Below, piece after piece: positions 51,326-60,999 of a stretch of DNA of 64,000 nt. The DNA lies in NCBI GenBank assembly GCA_019359695.1, contig JAHHGV010000035.1:23523-87522 (forward strand), given 5' to 3'. How positions within the stretch are numbered: the first letter of the stretch is position 1; the number at the start of each line of letters is the position of its first letter. Source of the DNA: Brasilonema angustatum HA4187-MV1 (GTDB taxonomy: Bacteria; Cyanobacteriota; Cyanobacteriia; Cyanobacteriales; Nostocaceae). Position numbers and translations under genes: made by a program. The notes beneath the pieces were generated by a model. The model was not told the origin of the DNA. It did not search any database and saw nothing but the letters and a program-made list of their open reading frames with translations.

Positions 51326-53179
51326 TTAATCTCCAGATCTACCTCTTGAGTTTTTAGTTTTCAGTTTTGACTCTTCAGACTCAGATTTTTGATACTTACC
51401 TGGATGCTTCTTGTGAAAATACTCTTGCAAGACTTGTAAGACAACTGGTCCGCAGTCGGTACCACCATGCCCACCAGAGTTTTCACCAAACGCTACAACG
51501 ACTATCTCTGGCTTATCAGCAGGAGCATATGCTCCAAACCAAGCATGATTTGGGCGATTAATACCAGCTTCAGCAGTACCACTCTTACCTGCTGCAGGGG
51601 CAATTGATGGTACATTCAACAGTGTCCCTGTACCACCTGTGATCACTTGGCGCAATCCTTCGCGAAGTACTTTGATCGTACTTGGCTTCATATTCAGAGA
51701 TTCCCGCCAGTTCTTTGCTTCTTCATGGTCTTTGAGCAAGTGTGGTTTTACTCTATAGCCACCGTTAGCAGGGACAGAAAACATAATTGCAGATTGTAGT
51801 GGAGTGACTTGCAAAGCACCTTGACCAATGGACATATTGATAGTGTCGCCCACAGTCCAAGGCATTTTCCACAGTTTTCGCTTCCAAGCGTCATCTGGAA
51901 CATTACCTTTTGATTCTTCATCTGAAAACTCAAAACCGGTTCTTTTTCCAAATCCATACTTGCGAGTCCATTCAATCAAGGTTGGACCACCGACTCTGCG
52001 ACCAACTTGATAGAAAAATGTATCGCTACTCATGGCGATCGCACGCTGAAATCCCAGTGCACCAAATCCAGCATGGTTCCACTCACCGAAGGTAACTCCC
52101 CCAACAGTCAGAGAACCGTAAGTTTGCAGCACTGTGCTAGGAGAAAATTTACCCGATTCCAACCCCGCAGTTGTGGTAATGATTTTGAAAGTACTCGCAG
52201 GTGGAAAAGCACTCAAGGCGCGATTGACTAGGGGATGTTCACTACCTTGTAGAGTTTGCCAGTCTTTCTGAGAAAGTTTTTGCTTGGAGAAGATATTCGG
52301 GTCAAATGTTGGATGAGACACCATTGCTAAAACAGCTCCAGTATTGGGATCTAGTGCGACAACTGCACCCCTACGAAGTGTCAAAGCTTTTTCCGCTGCC
52401 TTTTGTACATCTAAATCTATAGTTAGGTGAATATCATTACCTGCTTTTGCCTGTTTTTCTCCTAAAACTCGAATTGGGCGACCTTTACTATCCACTTCTA
52501 CTTGCTGACCACCCCATTCACCCCGCAACACTTGTTCATATGCTTTTTCTACTCCCATCTGACCAATTACATCTTGCAAGCGGTAGCCTTCTGATTTCTT
52601 TTTTTTCAACTGTTCGGGTGTCAGCTCCCTAGTATAACCGAGTATATGAGCTAACTCCTTGCCATGCGGGTAGTAGCGTACGGCTTCTGTATTGATTTCG
52701 ACACCTGGCAGTTCGTTTTCATACTCCTTCAATGCCGTGATTTCTGCTTCGGTTAGGTCGCGAGCAATCCGTACTAGATTAGTGGCGCTAGCACCTGCCT
52801 CGTCTAATTTTTTTTCTATCTCCTCTTGGGGCATATTAAGAATTTTCTCAAGACGCGGACCGACGACTGACCAGGATGGCCTAGTGTGTGCCATTGGCCA
52901 CAAGTATACAGAACGCGGATAGCGAGTTGTTGCTAGTAGTTTGCCATTGCGGTCAAAAATATTACCTCGTTCTGGTTGTTTGGAAATTGTCCGAACCCGG
53001 TTTGCTTGTGCTCGTTCCTTGAATTTATGTCCTTCAAGAATTTGCAAATATCCTAAACGAACATTGATACCAGTGATCATCAACAAGGTAAATACGATAA
53101 AAAATATAGGCTGCAAACCTAGTCCAACTGTACGTATTTCTTTCTTTTTGCTGGTTGGAGGTGACTTTACTGTAGACAT
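51326..53179 (-). CDS. mrdA: Penicillin-binding protein 2, copy 2
   Basis: A 617-residue paralogue of the neighbouring PBP2 with the same order: membrane helix (IFFIVFTLLMITGINVRLG), RGNIFDRNGKLLATTRYPRS, SxxK in FPPASTFK, SSD in AMSSDTFFYQ and KSG in AAGKSGTAEA. It differs in a number of surface positions and in its C-terminal tail (ESEESKLKTKNSRGRSGD). Both copies keep every active-site motif, so both should be active. Having two class B PBPs of the elongation type side by side may allow division of labour, for example between vegetative and differentiated cells; that is speculation. Confidence 0.93.
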   Translation of the reverse strand: MSTVKSPPTSKKKEIRTVGLGLQPIFFIVFTLLMITGINVRLGYLQILEGHKFKERAQANRVRTISKQPERGNIFDRNGKLLATTRYPRSVYLWPMAHTRPSWSVVGPRLEKILNMPQEEIEKKLDEAGASATNLVRIARDLTEAEITALKEYENELPGVEINTEAVRYYPHGKELAHILGYTRELTPEQLKKKKSEGYRLQDVIGQMGVEKAYEQVLRGEWGGQQVEVDSKGRPIRVLGEKQAKAGNDIHLTIDLDVQKAAEKALTLRRGAVVALDPNTGAVLAMVSHPTFDPNIFSKQKLSQKDWQTLQGSEHPLVNRALSAFPPASTFKIITTTAGLESGKFSPSTVLQTYGSLTVGGVTFGEWNHAGFGALGFQRAIAMSSDTFFYQVGRRVGGPTLIEWTRKYGFGKRTGFEFSDEESKGNVPDDAWKRKLWKMPWTVGDTINMSIGQGALQVTPLQSAIMFSVPANGGYRVKPHLLKDHEEAKNWRESLNMKPSTIKVLREGLRQVITGGTGTLLNVPSIAPAAGKSGTAEAGINRPNHAWFGAYAPADKPEIVVVAFGENSGGHGGTDCGPVVLQVLQEYFHKKHPGKYQKSESEESKLKTKNSRGRSGD

Positions 53180-53389
53180 AGAAAAATATCCAATTCCAAA
53201 ATAATTTTTTTTGGTATAAAATTAGGTGAAATTCTTTTCTGTATTCCACGTTAAGATAACCAAAACAGTATATTTTTTTGTAAATTCTTCTTGGGGAGTC
53301 GAATCAACCAAAGTGTAACTTGTGGTTTGCCGAATCGACTATATTAATCAACAAAAAAATTGAAAATAAGAGGATCTAACTGGTGGATT

Positions 53390-54520
53390 ATGGCTCAACA
53401 TTTGACGCAGAATCGGGCTGAGAGGACGACTTTTGAGTCGTTGGATGTTGAACTGCATAACGTTTTCAAGTTTTTTAACCAAGATCCAGCAGTACACGGG
53501 GTAGATTTAGGCGTCATACACGGAGAATTCTTCAGTATTTTAGGTCCCTCTGGATGTGGCAAGACAACTACGCTGCGCTTAATTGCAGGGTTTGAAAGAG
53601 CCGATGCTGGTAAGGTGTTGATTCAAGGTCACTCCATGACAAGCGTTCCCCCTTATCGCCGACCTGTCAACACAGTCTTTCAAAGCTATGCTTTGTTTAA
53701 TCACTTAAATGTTTGGGAAAATGTCGCGTTTGGACTAAAGTTAAAAAATATACATAGGACAGAAGTTCAAAGCAGAGTTAAAGAAGCTTTGGAACTGGTG
53801 AAAATGGAAGGGTTGCGATCGCGCTTTCCCAGTCAACTGTCTGGTGGTCAACAGCAAAGAGTAGCATTAGCACGGGCGCTTGTGAATCGACCCGCTGTTT
53901 TGCTACTAGATGAACCTCTTGGGGCGCTAGACTTAAAACTGCGTAAGGAAATGCAGGTTGAACTTTCAAATTTACATCAAGAACTAGGGCTGACCTTTAT
54001 TATGGTGACTCACGACCAGGAAGAAGCATTGTCCTTGTCAGATCGCATTGCAGTGATGAATCAAGGCAAAATTGAACAAATAGGCACTCCTAATGATATC
54101 TACGAACAACCACGTACAGCTTTTGTAGCTGATTTTATTGGCGATACCAATTTATTTGAAGGTGAAATAGCAGGTGTAGATGCTTATAGTGTCATAATTT
54201 TTACAAACACAGGATTCTCAATCGTAGTTGCTCGCCAGCAGGACACACCAACTGAAATATCGCAAGCGGTCGTCGTCAGCGTACGTCCAGAAAAAATTCA
54301 GCTTTCGCTTTATAAACCCAGTTTGCAAACAAACTGCTTTGAAGGACGGCTCGTCAACATCATGTATCTGGGAACCCACGTTAATTATATTGTCCAATTG
54401 ACAAACGGTGTACGCATTACCGTTTTACAGCCTAATACTTTTGGTAATTTACCAAATCGTGAAACTCCTATTTATGCTTGGTGGGCCCAAACTGATTGTT
54501 TGGCTTTATTAAAGAACTGA
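53390..54520 (+). CDS. potA: Spermidine/putrescine-type ABC transporter ATP-binding protein
   Basis: About 376 residues from ATG 53390 (an in-frame TTG lies at 53360). ABC motifs: Walker A GPSGCGKTTT, signature LSGGQQQR, Walker B LLLDEPLGALD, switch His in MVTHDQEEAL, and a C-terminal TOBE domain (VVSVRPEKIQLS) typical of PotA/MalK-type importers. It energises import of polyamines or related cations. It is followed 77 bp later by a PotD-type binding protein, but no permease gene lies in the window. Confidence 0.88.
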   Translation: MAQHLTQNRAERTTFESLDVELHNVFKFFNQDPAVHGVDLGVIHGEFFSILGPSGCGKTTTLRLIAGFERADAGKVLIQGHSMTSVPPYRRPVNTVFQSYALFNHLNVWENVAFGLKLKNIHRTEVQSRVKEALELVKMEGLRSRFPSQLSGGQQQRVALARALVNRPAVLLLDEPLGALDLKLRKEMQVELSNLHQELGLTFIMVTHDQEEALSLSDRIAVMNQGKIEQIGTPNDIYEQPRTAFVADFIGDTNLFEGEIAGVDAYSVIIFTNTGFSIVVARQQDTPTEISQAVVVSVRPEKIQLSLYKPSLQTNCFEGRLVNIMYLGTHVNYIVQLTNGVRITVLQPNTFGNLPNRETPIYAWWAQTDCLALLKN

Positions 54521-54597
54521 GAACACAAAATACAGAATATAGCAATCCGTACAGGAAACTCCAGATACTAACAAGGTTAACTCTTGAGTTTTAACTA

Positions 54598-55683
54598 ATG
54601 ACTAACAGACGGCACTTTTTAAAAGGGGTAGCAGCACTTTCTAGCTTATCTTTAGCGAGTTGTGGCTGGAGACTCGGTGATGTGCGAGCTTATTCTGCAA
54701 CGAAAGGTTCTAGCGACCAACTTTTTGTTTATACTTGGGATATATATACAGATGAAGAATTATTCAAAACCTTTAACGCCCAAACAGGAATAAAACCACT
54801 GGCGGATGTGTTTGACTCCAATGAAACCATGTTAAGTAAGCTGCAAGCTGGGGGTGGAAGTGCTTATAGTGTCATTAATCCAAGTGACTACATGGTGCGG
54901 AAAATGGTCAACTTAGGGTTACTCACAGAATTAAATCATCAGCGCTTAATTGGTTTAGATAATTTCTTTCCCCGGTTCCAAAACCCTAGTTACGATCCCA
55001 ACAACCGCCATAGTATACCTTTTAATTGGGGAACAACAGGTTTTATTTATAATTCGGAAAAGCTAAAAAATCCACCAGAAGATTGGGACTATCTTTGGCA
55101 AAATCAAGAACAATTATCCAAACGAATGACGTTGCTAAATGATATCCGAGAAGTCATGGGTGGAACTCTGCGGATGCTGGGTTACTCTTACAACTCAAAA
55201 GACGAAAAGGAAATTAAACAAGCATATGAAAAGTTGAAGGTTTTAAAACCATCAGTTGCAGCCTTCACAACAGATGCTTGGCGCAATCAAATTTTGGCAG
55301 GAGATTTACTATTAGCAATGTGTGTCTCATCAGATGCTGTGAAACTCTCTAAAGAAAACCCGAAACTAAAATATGTGATTCCCAAAAGTGGTACCTCACT
55401 ATGGACAGATACTATAGTTATTCCTAAAAAAGCCCCAAATATAGAAGGGGCTTATGCTTGGATCAATTGGATTTTACAACCAGAAGTAGCAGCCAAGACG
55501 AGTCAACGCCTGAATCTTTCTACACCCAATCGTGCAGCGTTTGAGCAATTGCCAAAAAAAGTGCAGAATAATTCCAGCTTGTTTCCCCCAGAGTCAATTC
55601 TCAATAAGTGTGAAGGTATAGCTCCTTTAGGGCAAATTGAAGAAGTTTATGAACGTTACTGGACTGAATTAACCAGTGGCTAA
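54598..55683 (+). CDS. potD: Spermidine/putrescine-type substrate-binding lipoprotein
   Basis: The 361-residue protein begins MTNRRHFLKGVAALSSLSLA, with the twin-arginine signal (RRHFLKG), then SCGWR which is also a lipobox-like cysteine. The mature part is a PotD/PotF-like periplasmic binding protein: FVYTWDIYTDEELFKTFN, INPSDYMVRKMV, SIPFNWGTTGFIYN and NWILQPEVAAKTSQ. It should bind a polyamine outside the membrane. It lies just after potA. Tat export means the protein folds before transport. Confidence 0.87.
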   Translation: MTNRRHFLKGVAALSSLSLASCGWRLGDVRAYSATKGSSDQLFVYTWDIYTDEELFKTFNAQTGIKPLADVFDSNETMLSKLQAGGGSAYSVINPSDYMVRKMVNLGLLTELNHQRLIGLDNFFPRFQNPSYDPNNRHSIPFNWGTTGFIYNSEKLKNPPEDWDYLWQNQEQLSKRMTLLNDIREVMGGTLRMLGYSYNSKDEKEIKQAYEKLKVLKPSVAAFTTDAWRNQILAGDLLLAMCVSSDAVKLSKENPKLKYVIPKSGTSLWTDTIVIPKKAPNIEGAYAWINWILQPEVAAKTSQRLNLSTPNRAAFEQLPKKVQNNSSLFPPESILNKCEGIAPLGQIEEVYERYWTELTSG

Positions 55684-55707
55684 AATGCTGAGGCTGTCAT
55701 CCAAAAT

Positions 55708-56151
55708 CTAAGAGCTAGCGCTCTCTTCTTTTTGAACACCACTTTTGTCTCGTTTCAAACTTTCTTCTAAGGCTTGAATTTGTTCTCTACGGGCTTCCAA
55801 TTCTAATGAACGACGTGCTAAGTCTTGATTTTGCAAGGTTAGGTTTTGTCGCCACTCTTCTGCTCGATCAGCTTCCTGTCGCAAAAATTCTGGAGTAATA
55901 CCAGTGGTTAGGTAAACTTTCACCAAATTTAGCACCCAATTTGTGGCATTTTCCAGTCTTTCTATATCCCCTGCGGGGGAAAGTTCTACTAAAACGAGTA
56001 AGTTTTCACTTAAAGACTTGCCCTTCCCCAAAAGAATCAAAGCTTCTTCTGGAATGAGCGACCACATATTTTCAGTTTCCTCACGTGCTAATAATCGCAA
56101 CTGAAGCTGATTTAAAAATTCGTTTTTATGCACTTGGGCTAGATACAGCAT
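55708..56151 (-). CDS. Cyanobacterial hypothetical protein with C-terminal coiled coil
   Basis: A 147-residue protein. The first 85 residues (VHKNEFLNQLQLRLLAREE, NMWSLIPEEALILLGKGKSL) look like a compact globular domain, and residues about 95-140 (RQEADRAEEWRQNLTLQNQD, LARRSLELEARREQIQALEE) are a coiled coil. No enzyme motif or signal peptide. It stands between convergent potD and co-directional valS. Probably a conserved protein of unknown function with a structural or scaffolding role. Confidence 0.7.
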   Translation of the reverse strand: MLYLAQVHKNEFLNQLQLRLLAREETENMWSLIPEEALILLGKGKSLSENLLVLVELSPAGDIERLENATNWVLNLVKVYLTTGITPEFLRQEADRAEEWRQNLTLQNQDLARRSLELEARREQIQALEESLKRDKSGVQKEESASS

Positions 56152-56283
56152 AGAATTTTATGTGTGTTTATTTACAGTTAATACATAAAGATAGTATAAA
56201 TTCTTGAATGGCTAGTGGTTAGTAGTTAAGAATACTTTTATACAAGTAACTACTAACAACTAACATTAAATAATCCCTCGGAA

Positions 56284-59007
56284 CTATGCTAACCTACGTA
56301 GGCGATCGCGCAAAATTTCTGCTTGTTTTTCCGCTTCTGCTAAAGCATTCCTAGCTCCTTCGACTACGTCTGGTCGTGCTTGTTCCACAAAATTAGGATT
56401 ATTTAACCTATTACTCAGAGGTTTAATTTCTCCTTCTACCTTATTTAAACGTTTTTCAATTTTGGCTCGCAGCACGCTGATATCAGCAACGCCAGCAAGA
56501 GGAAGTAACACTTGCACCGTACCAACAACATCCGCAAACGTTTCTTTATTTTGCTCACCAGCAAAGACTAAATTCTCAACCTTTGCCAAATCTTTAATAT
56601 AAGACTGTCCAGTTGTGAAAATTTGGCGTTCATTCTCGCTTTCAGTTTGTAAATTCACCGTTACTTTTATCGCCGGTTTAACATCCGCTTCCGCTCGCAA
56701 ATTACGGATTGTACGAATGATACCAAACAGCAGTTCAAACTGTTCCTCCAGAGCGGGATCAATTAAGTTTATCTCAGCTTCCGGGTAAGATTGTAAAGAT
56801 AAACTTTGCTTGGAATCCTCACCTTGTTGTGTGAAAGTTTGCCAAATCTCCTCGGTAATATGAGGCATGAAAGGATGAAGTAATTTCAAAATTCCTTCCA
56901 GCACATACGCAAGAGTTTGTTGTGCAGTGCGACGAGAAGTGGGTTCCGAATCCTTCTGGAGACGAGATTTAACAAGTTCAATATACCAATCGCAGAAGTC
57001 GCCCCAGATAAAGTCGTAAAGTCCCTTTGCGGCTTCTCCTAATCCATAGTTGTCGATATAGTTATTAGTTTGTTTAACAACTTGGTAGTAGCGAGAGAGA
57101 ATCCAACAGTCACTTAACTCACTGACGCTTGGTTTTCCCAGTTGTTGCGGCGTTTGCCCATCTAAATTCATCATCACAAACCGCGCCGCATTCCACAACT
57201 TGTTCGCAAAATTCCGGGATGCTTCCACCGATGACGACTCATCCGTTTTGCGATTGTACTCCAAGCGGATATTTTGCCCTGCCCCTGCGACTTCCTTAAT
57301 CAAGGTATAACGCAAGGCATCAGTACCGTATTTGTCAATCAGCAACAACGGATCGATGCCAGTACCAGCACTCTTAGACTGCTTCTTGCCATTTTCATCC
57401 AATACCAACCCGTGGATGTAAACATCTTTAAACGGCATTTGCCCTGTAAAATGCCCACCCATCATAGTCATTCTGGCAACCCAGAAAAAGATGATATCAA
57501 AACCTGTGACAAGGGTAGTGGTAGGATAGTATGTTGTCAAATCTGGGGTATTATCCGGCCAGCCCAAAGTAGAGAAAGGCCAAAGCCCAGAAGAAAACCA
57601 GGTATCCAAGACATCTGGGTCTTGTTCAATCTTGACATTTTCGCCAAATTGTGATGTTAATTTCTCCTGTGCTTCTGCCTCAGACTTCGCGACAACAAAC
57701 GGTGTATTATCAGTAATTTCTCCGCCTGTTTCACTCACCGCATACCAAGCAGGGATTTGATGTCCCCACCACAGTTGACGAGAGATACACCAATCTTTCA
57801 GCTTCACCAGCCAATCACGATACACCTTTGTCCAACGTTGCGGGACAAACTCTGGCGAATTCTTTTGGTCAAGAAATTCCAGTGCATTATCAGCCAGAGG
57901 ACGAATTTTGACAAACCACTGAGTCGAGAGAAGAGGTTCAATGGGAACTTTGCCGCGATCGCTATAAGGAACAGTATGCTTATAATCCTCCACCTTCACC
58001 AAAAACCCGTCAGCCTCTAGACGAGAAACCACATTCTTTCTAGCAACAAAGCGGTCTTGTCCTTGAAACGAACCAGCATTTTCATTCAAAGTGCCGTCCT
58101 TATTCATAATATTGATCAACGGCAGATTATGACGCTTGCCCATTTCAAAGTCATTAAGATCATGTGCTGGAGTTATCTTCACACAACCTGTGCCAAAACT
58201 GGGGTCAACAAACTCATCGGCAATAATCGGAATTTCCCGATTCATAATTGGTAGAGTTACGGTTTTGCCAATCAGATGCTTATATCTATCATCATTGGGA
58301 TTCACCGCCACTCCAGTATCACCCAACATCGTTTCTGGTCGAGTCGTCGCCACCTCAATATCACCAGAACCATCCGTAAGAGGATAGCGAAAATGCCAAA
58401 GATTCCCATTCACCTCCTGATTTTCCACCTCCACATCCGACACCGCAGATTGGGAAGCTGGACACCAGTTGACCAGGTACTCGCCACGATAAATTAACTC
58501 TTCCTCGTAAAGTCGGACAAAAGCTTCCAACACCGCTTTGGATAAGTCCTCATCCATCGTAAAGCGTTCTCGCGACCAATCAACCGAGACACCCAAGCGT
58601 CGTAATTGATGAACAATCGCCCCTCCAGATTCAGCCTTCCACCGCCAAGCGCGTTCTAAAAATTTCTCGCGTCCCAAATCGTAGCGAGTTTTACCTTCTT
58701 TTTTGAGTTGTTTTTCCAGAATTGTTTGCACAGCGATGCTGGCGTGGTCAGTTCCGGGAAGCCACAGAGTATTGTATCCCTTCATCCGGTGATAACGCAC
58801 AAGGGTGTCAATCAGCGAACTTTCAAAAGCGTGTCCCATGTGCAAGCTACCAGTAACGTTGGGTGGCGGGATCACGATACAGTAAGATTCGCCACCTTTG
58901 TTGGGATCAGCTTTGTAGAGTTGGTTTTCTTCCCAAAATTTTTGCCACTTGGCTTCAGTGGAGAAGGGTTCGTAAAGACTAGGAAGGTTAATGTTTGATG
59001 CGATCAT
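56284..59007 (-). CDS. valS: Valyl-tRNA synthetase
   Basis: About 907 residues from ATG 59007 ([15 protein letters not shown]); an in-frame extension to 59052 is less likely. Class I synthetase motifs: HIGH as GSLHMGH, KMSKS as KKQSKSAG, the editing (CP1) domain with [17 protein letters not shown], and a C-terminal coiled-coil tRNA arm ([20 protein letters not shown]). It attaches valine to tRNA-Val. The Met in KMSKS is Gln here (KQSKS), an uncommon change at a tolerant position. The gene is otherwise normal. Confidence 0.95.
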   Translation of the reverse strand: MIASNINLPSLYEPFSTEAKWQKFWEENQLYKADPNKGGESYCIVIPPPNVTGSLHMGHAFESSLIDTLVRYHRMKGYNTLWLPGTDHASIAVQTILEKQLKKEGKTRYDLGREKFLERAWRWKAESGGAIVHQLRRLGVSVDWSRERFTMDEDLSKAVLEAFVRLYEEELIYRGEYLVNWCPASQSAVSDVEVENQEVNGNLWHFRYPLTDGSGDIEVATTRPETMLGDTGVAVNPNDDRYKHLIGKTVTLPIMNREIPIIADEFVDPSFGTGCVKITPAHDLNDFEMGKRHNLPLINIMNKDGTLNENAGSFQGQDRFVARKNVVSRLEADGFLVKVEDYKHTVPYSDRGKVPIEPLLSTQWFVKIRPLADNALEFLDQKNSPEFVPQRWTKVYRDWLVKLKDWCISRQLWWGHQIPAWYAVSETGGEITDNTPFVVAKSEAEAQEKLTSQFGENVKIEQDPDVLDTWFSSGLWPFSTLGWPDNTPDLTTYYPTTTLVTGFDIIFFWVARMTMMGGHFTGQMPFKDVYIHGLVLDENGKKQSKSAGTGIDPLLLIDKYGTDALRYTLIKEVAGAGQNIRLEYNRKTDESSSVEASRNFANKLWNAARFVMMNLDGQTPQQLGKPSVSELSDCWILSRYYQVVKQTNNYIDNYGLGEAAKGLYDFIWGDFCDWYIELVKSRLQKDSEPTSRRTAQQTLAYVLEGILKLLHPFMPHITEEIWQTFTQQGEDSKQSLSLQSYPEAEINLIDPALEEQFELLFGIIRTIRNLRAEADVKPAIKVTVNLQTESENERQIFTTGQSYIKDLAKVENLVFAGEQNKETFADVVGTVQVLLPLAGVADISVLRAKIEKRLNKVEGEIKPLSNRLNNPNFVEQARPDVVEGARNALAEAEKQAEILRDRLRRLA

Positions 59008-59075
59008 GCTGGGAAAAGGATACTGTGGAAGGACTTTTATAAATTTTGCCACAGGGTTAAGGAGGAAAAGAGGAA

Positions 59076-59111
59076 ATGAACCGCGAAGACGCTAAGGACA
59101 CGAAGGAAGAG
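59076..59111. repeat. Left inverted end of the GxxExxY cassette
   Basis: Thirty-six bases starting ATGAACCGCGAAGACGC are complementary, with two mismatches, to 59511-59546. They overlap the first 12 codons of the GxxExxY gene. A diverged copy lies in the mannosidase gene (23435). Confidence 0.8.
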
Positions 59112-59510
59112 GAGAGAAGGATGAAGCAGTTGGAAGAAGAGGTGGAACGGTTGGCTTATAGGGTAATTGGGGCGGCGATTGAGGCGCATCGGGTGTTGGG
59201 GCCAGGGTTTTTGGAATCGGTTTATCAGCAGGCTTTAGAGGTGGAATTTCGGATGCGTGGCATACCTTATAAGCCTCAGTATCCGGTAACAGTTAATTAT
59301 AAGGGGTATCCCGTTGGTGAAGGTATACTAGATTTTCTGATTGGTGATGTCTTAATTGTTGAATTGAAAGCTGTTGAGAATCTATCTCCAGTTCACGAAG
59401 CTCAAGTTATCTCCTATCTAAAAATGACCAAACATCCCCTCGCCCTTCTTATCAACTTCAAAGTCCCTGTCCTCAAAGAAGGCATAAAACGCATCATCCT
59501 CTCTTCTTAA
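59076..59510 (+). CDS. GxxExxY family protein (PD-(D/E)XK nuclease-like)
   Basis: The 144-residue protein carries the signature GFLESVY (Gly44, Glu47, Tyr50) and the PD-(D/E)XK pieces GILDFLIGD and LIVELKAVE. The family is associated with mobile or selfish DNA and has a nuclease-like fold. The first 13 residues ([13 protein letters not shown]) are encoded by the left inverted end of the cassette; the ancestral start may be [11 protein letters not shown] at codon 16. The stop codon directly abuts the right inverted end. Such GxxExxY genes framed by this repeat occur as small mobile units in cyanobacteria, as I infer. Confidence 0.85.
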   Translation: MNREDAKDTKEEERRMKQLEEEVERLAYRVIGAAIEAHRVLGPGFLESVYQQALEVEFRMRGIPYKPQYPVTVNYKGYPVGEGILDFLIGDVLIVELKAVENLSPVHEAQVISYLKMTKHPLALLINFKVPVLKEGIKRIILSS

Positions 59511-59546
59511 TTCTTCCTTTGTGTCCTTAGCGTCTTCGCGGTTCAT
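59511..59546. repeat. Right inverted end of the GxxExxY cassette
   Basis: TTCTTCCTTTGTGTCCTTAG and the following bases to TTCAT are the inverse of 59076-59111. It starts directly after the stop codon, 5 bp before the MFS gene. Confidence 0.8.
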
Positions 59547-59551
59547 TATTC

Positions 59552-60832
59552 ATGAAAAATCGAATAGCACCCCGTTCCCCTTGGACTTTTATCCCTACCC
59601 TATACTTTACCTCTGGCGTACCTTACGTCATCATCAACACAGTTTCTGTCATTTTCTACAAAAAACTCGGAATAAATAATACTCAAATTGCCTTATGGAC
59701 GAGTTTTCTTTATCTCCCTTGGGTCATCAAAATGTTGTGGGCACCTATCGTTGATACTTACTCAACCAAAAGAACATGGATTCTTGCCAGCCAATTTGCG
59801 ATGTTCTCTTGTTTGGGTTTGATAGCCTTTTCTTTACAGTTACCAAATTTCTTTTTTATCTCCCTAGCAGCATTGACCATAGGAGCATTTATTTCTGCAA
59901 CTTATGACATTGCTACTGACGGTTTTTATCTATTAACTCTAAATCCAGCACAGCAAGCATTCTTTTCTGGTGTTCGCTCACTTTTTTATCGCCTTGCCGT
60001 TATCTTCGGTTCAGGATTTTTAGTGTTTTTAGCTGGTCAGCTTGAATTCTCTCTGAAAAATACTCCTTTAAGCTGGACTATTGCTCTTGGTTTTTCAGCT
60101 TTAGTTTTGGCAATACTGTTTATTTTCCATCAACTTATTCTACCTTCGGCTGAGTCTGATTCTCAACACCAATCACAAACAGCAATAAACAGACTACCTT
60201 TTTTGAATGTTATCGGTTCATATTTTAAACAAGATAAAATAATAAGTATTATAGCATTTATCTTGCTTTACCGATTTGGTGAGGCAATGCTTGTAAAACT
60301 AGCCTCGTTATTTTTATTAGATAAACTAGAAGTAGGAGGTTTGGGATTATCGACATCAGAAGTCGGTTTAGTATACGGTACTTTTGGGGTCATTTCCCTA
60401 ATTTTAGGAGGAATATTAGGAGGGTTTGTGATTTCCAAACATGGGTTAAAAAAGAGTCTGTTTCCTATGGCTTTAGCTATGAATTTACCTAATATATTTT
60501 ATGTTTATATGGCTTCTGCCAAACCCTCACTTGCATTAGTCTATCTTTTAGTCTCTTTAGAGCAACTTGGGTATGGTTTCGGGTTCACAGCTTTTAGCGT
60601 TTATCTGATGTATATTTGCAAAGGTCAATACAAAACTTCTCATTTTGCCATATCTACAGGAATTATGGCATTAGGTATGATGTTACCTGGATTAATCAGC
60701 GGTTATCTTCAAGAAAAAGCTGGATATCCATTATTCTTTATATTAGTCTGTTTACTCACAATTCCTGGTATGATAACTCTATTTTTTCTTCCTTTAGATG
60801 AGAAGAATGATCGTCAAACAAGAGTAGTGTAA
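59552..60832 (+). CDS. AmpG-like MFS transporter
   Basis: The 426-residue protein has about 12 membrane helices and an AmpG-type start (SPWTFIPTLYFTSGVPYVII, then TQIALWTSFLYLPWVIKMLW and AP). AmpG-family permeases import muropeptides or sugars; cyanobacterial homologues are annotated loosely. The N-acetylglucosamine-kinase-like gene 168 bp downstream supports a role in amino-sugar or cell-wall recycling. The stop codon lies within hairpin repeat copy C, so the C-terminal residues may be altered. It starts 5 bp after the GxxExxY cassette, so its promoter may have been changed by that insertion. Confidence 0.8.
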   Translation: MKNRIAPRSPWTFIPTLYFTSGVPYVIINTVSVIFYKKLGINNTQIALWTSFLYLPWVIKMLWAPIVDTYSTKRTWILASQFAMFSCLGLIAFSLQLPNFFFISLAALTIGAFISATYDIATDGFYLLTLNPAQQAFFSGVRSLFYRLAVIFGSGFLVFLAGQLEFSLKNTPLSWTIALGFSALVLAILFIFHQLILPSAESDSQHQSQTAINRLPFLNVIGSYFKQDKIISIIAFILLYRFGEAMLVKLASLFLLDKLEVGGLGLSTSEVGLVYGTFGVISLILGGILGGFVISKHGLKKSLFPMALAMNLPNIFYVYMASAKPSLALVYLLVSLEQLGYGFGFTAFSVYLMYICKGQYKTSHFAISTGIMALGMMLPGLISGYLQEKAGYPLFFILVCLLTIPGMITLFFLPLDEKNDRQTRVV

Positions 60833-60896
60833 GGTGGGCACTGCCACTAAAACTCGAATATAGTGGGCAGGATCTAACTGGCAGTGCCCACCCTAC
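60829..60896. repeat. Dispersed hairpin repeat, copy C
   Basis: GTAAGGTGGGCACTGCC and GGCAGTGCCCACCCTAC are inverted arms, the same family as 2743 and 5466, with the same AT-rich tail after it. It overlaps the MFS stop codon. Confidence 0.8.
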
Positions 60897-60999
60897 GTGT
60901 GTTTCAAAAATAAAATAGGATTTCTATAGAAAACGCTAATATAATATAAAGTCATCTGCGTCCATCTGCATTGAACTGCGGTTTAAAATTCCAAATTCT

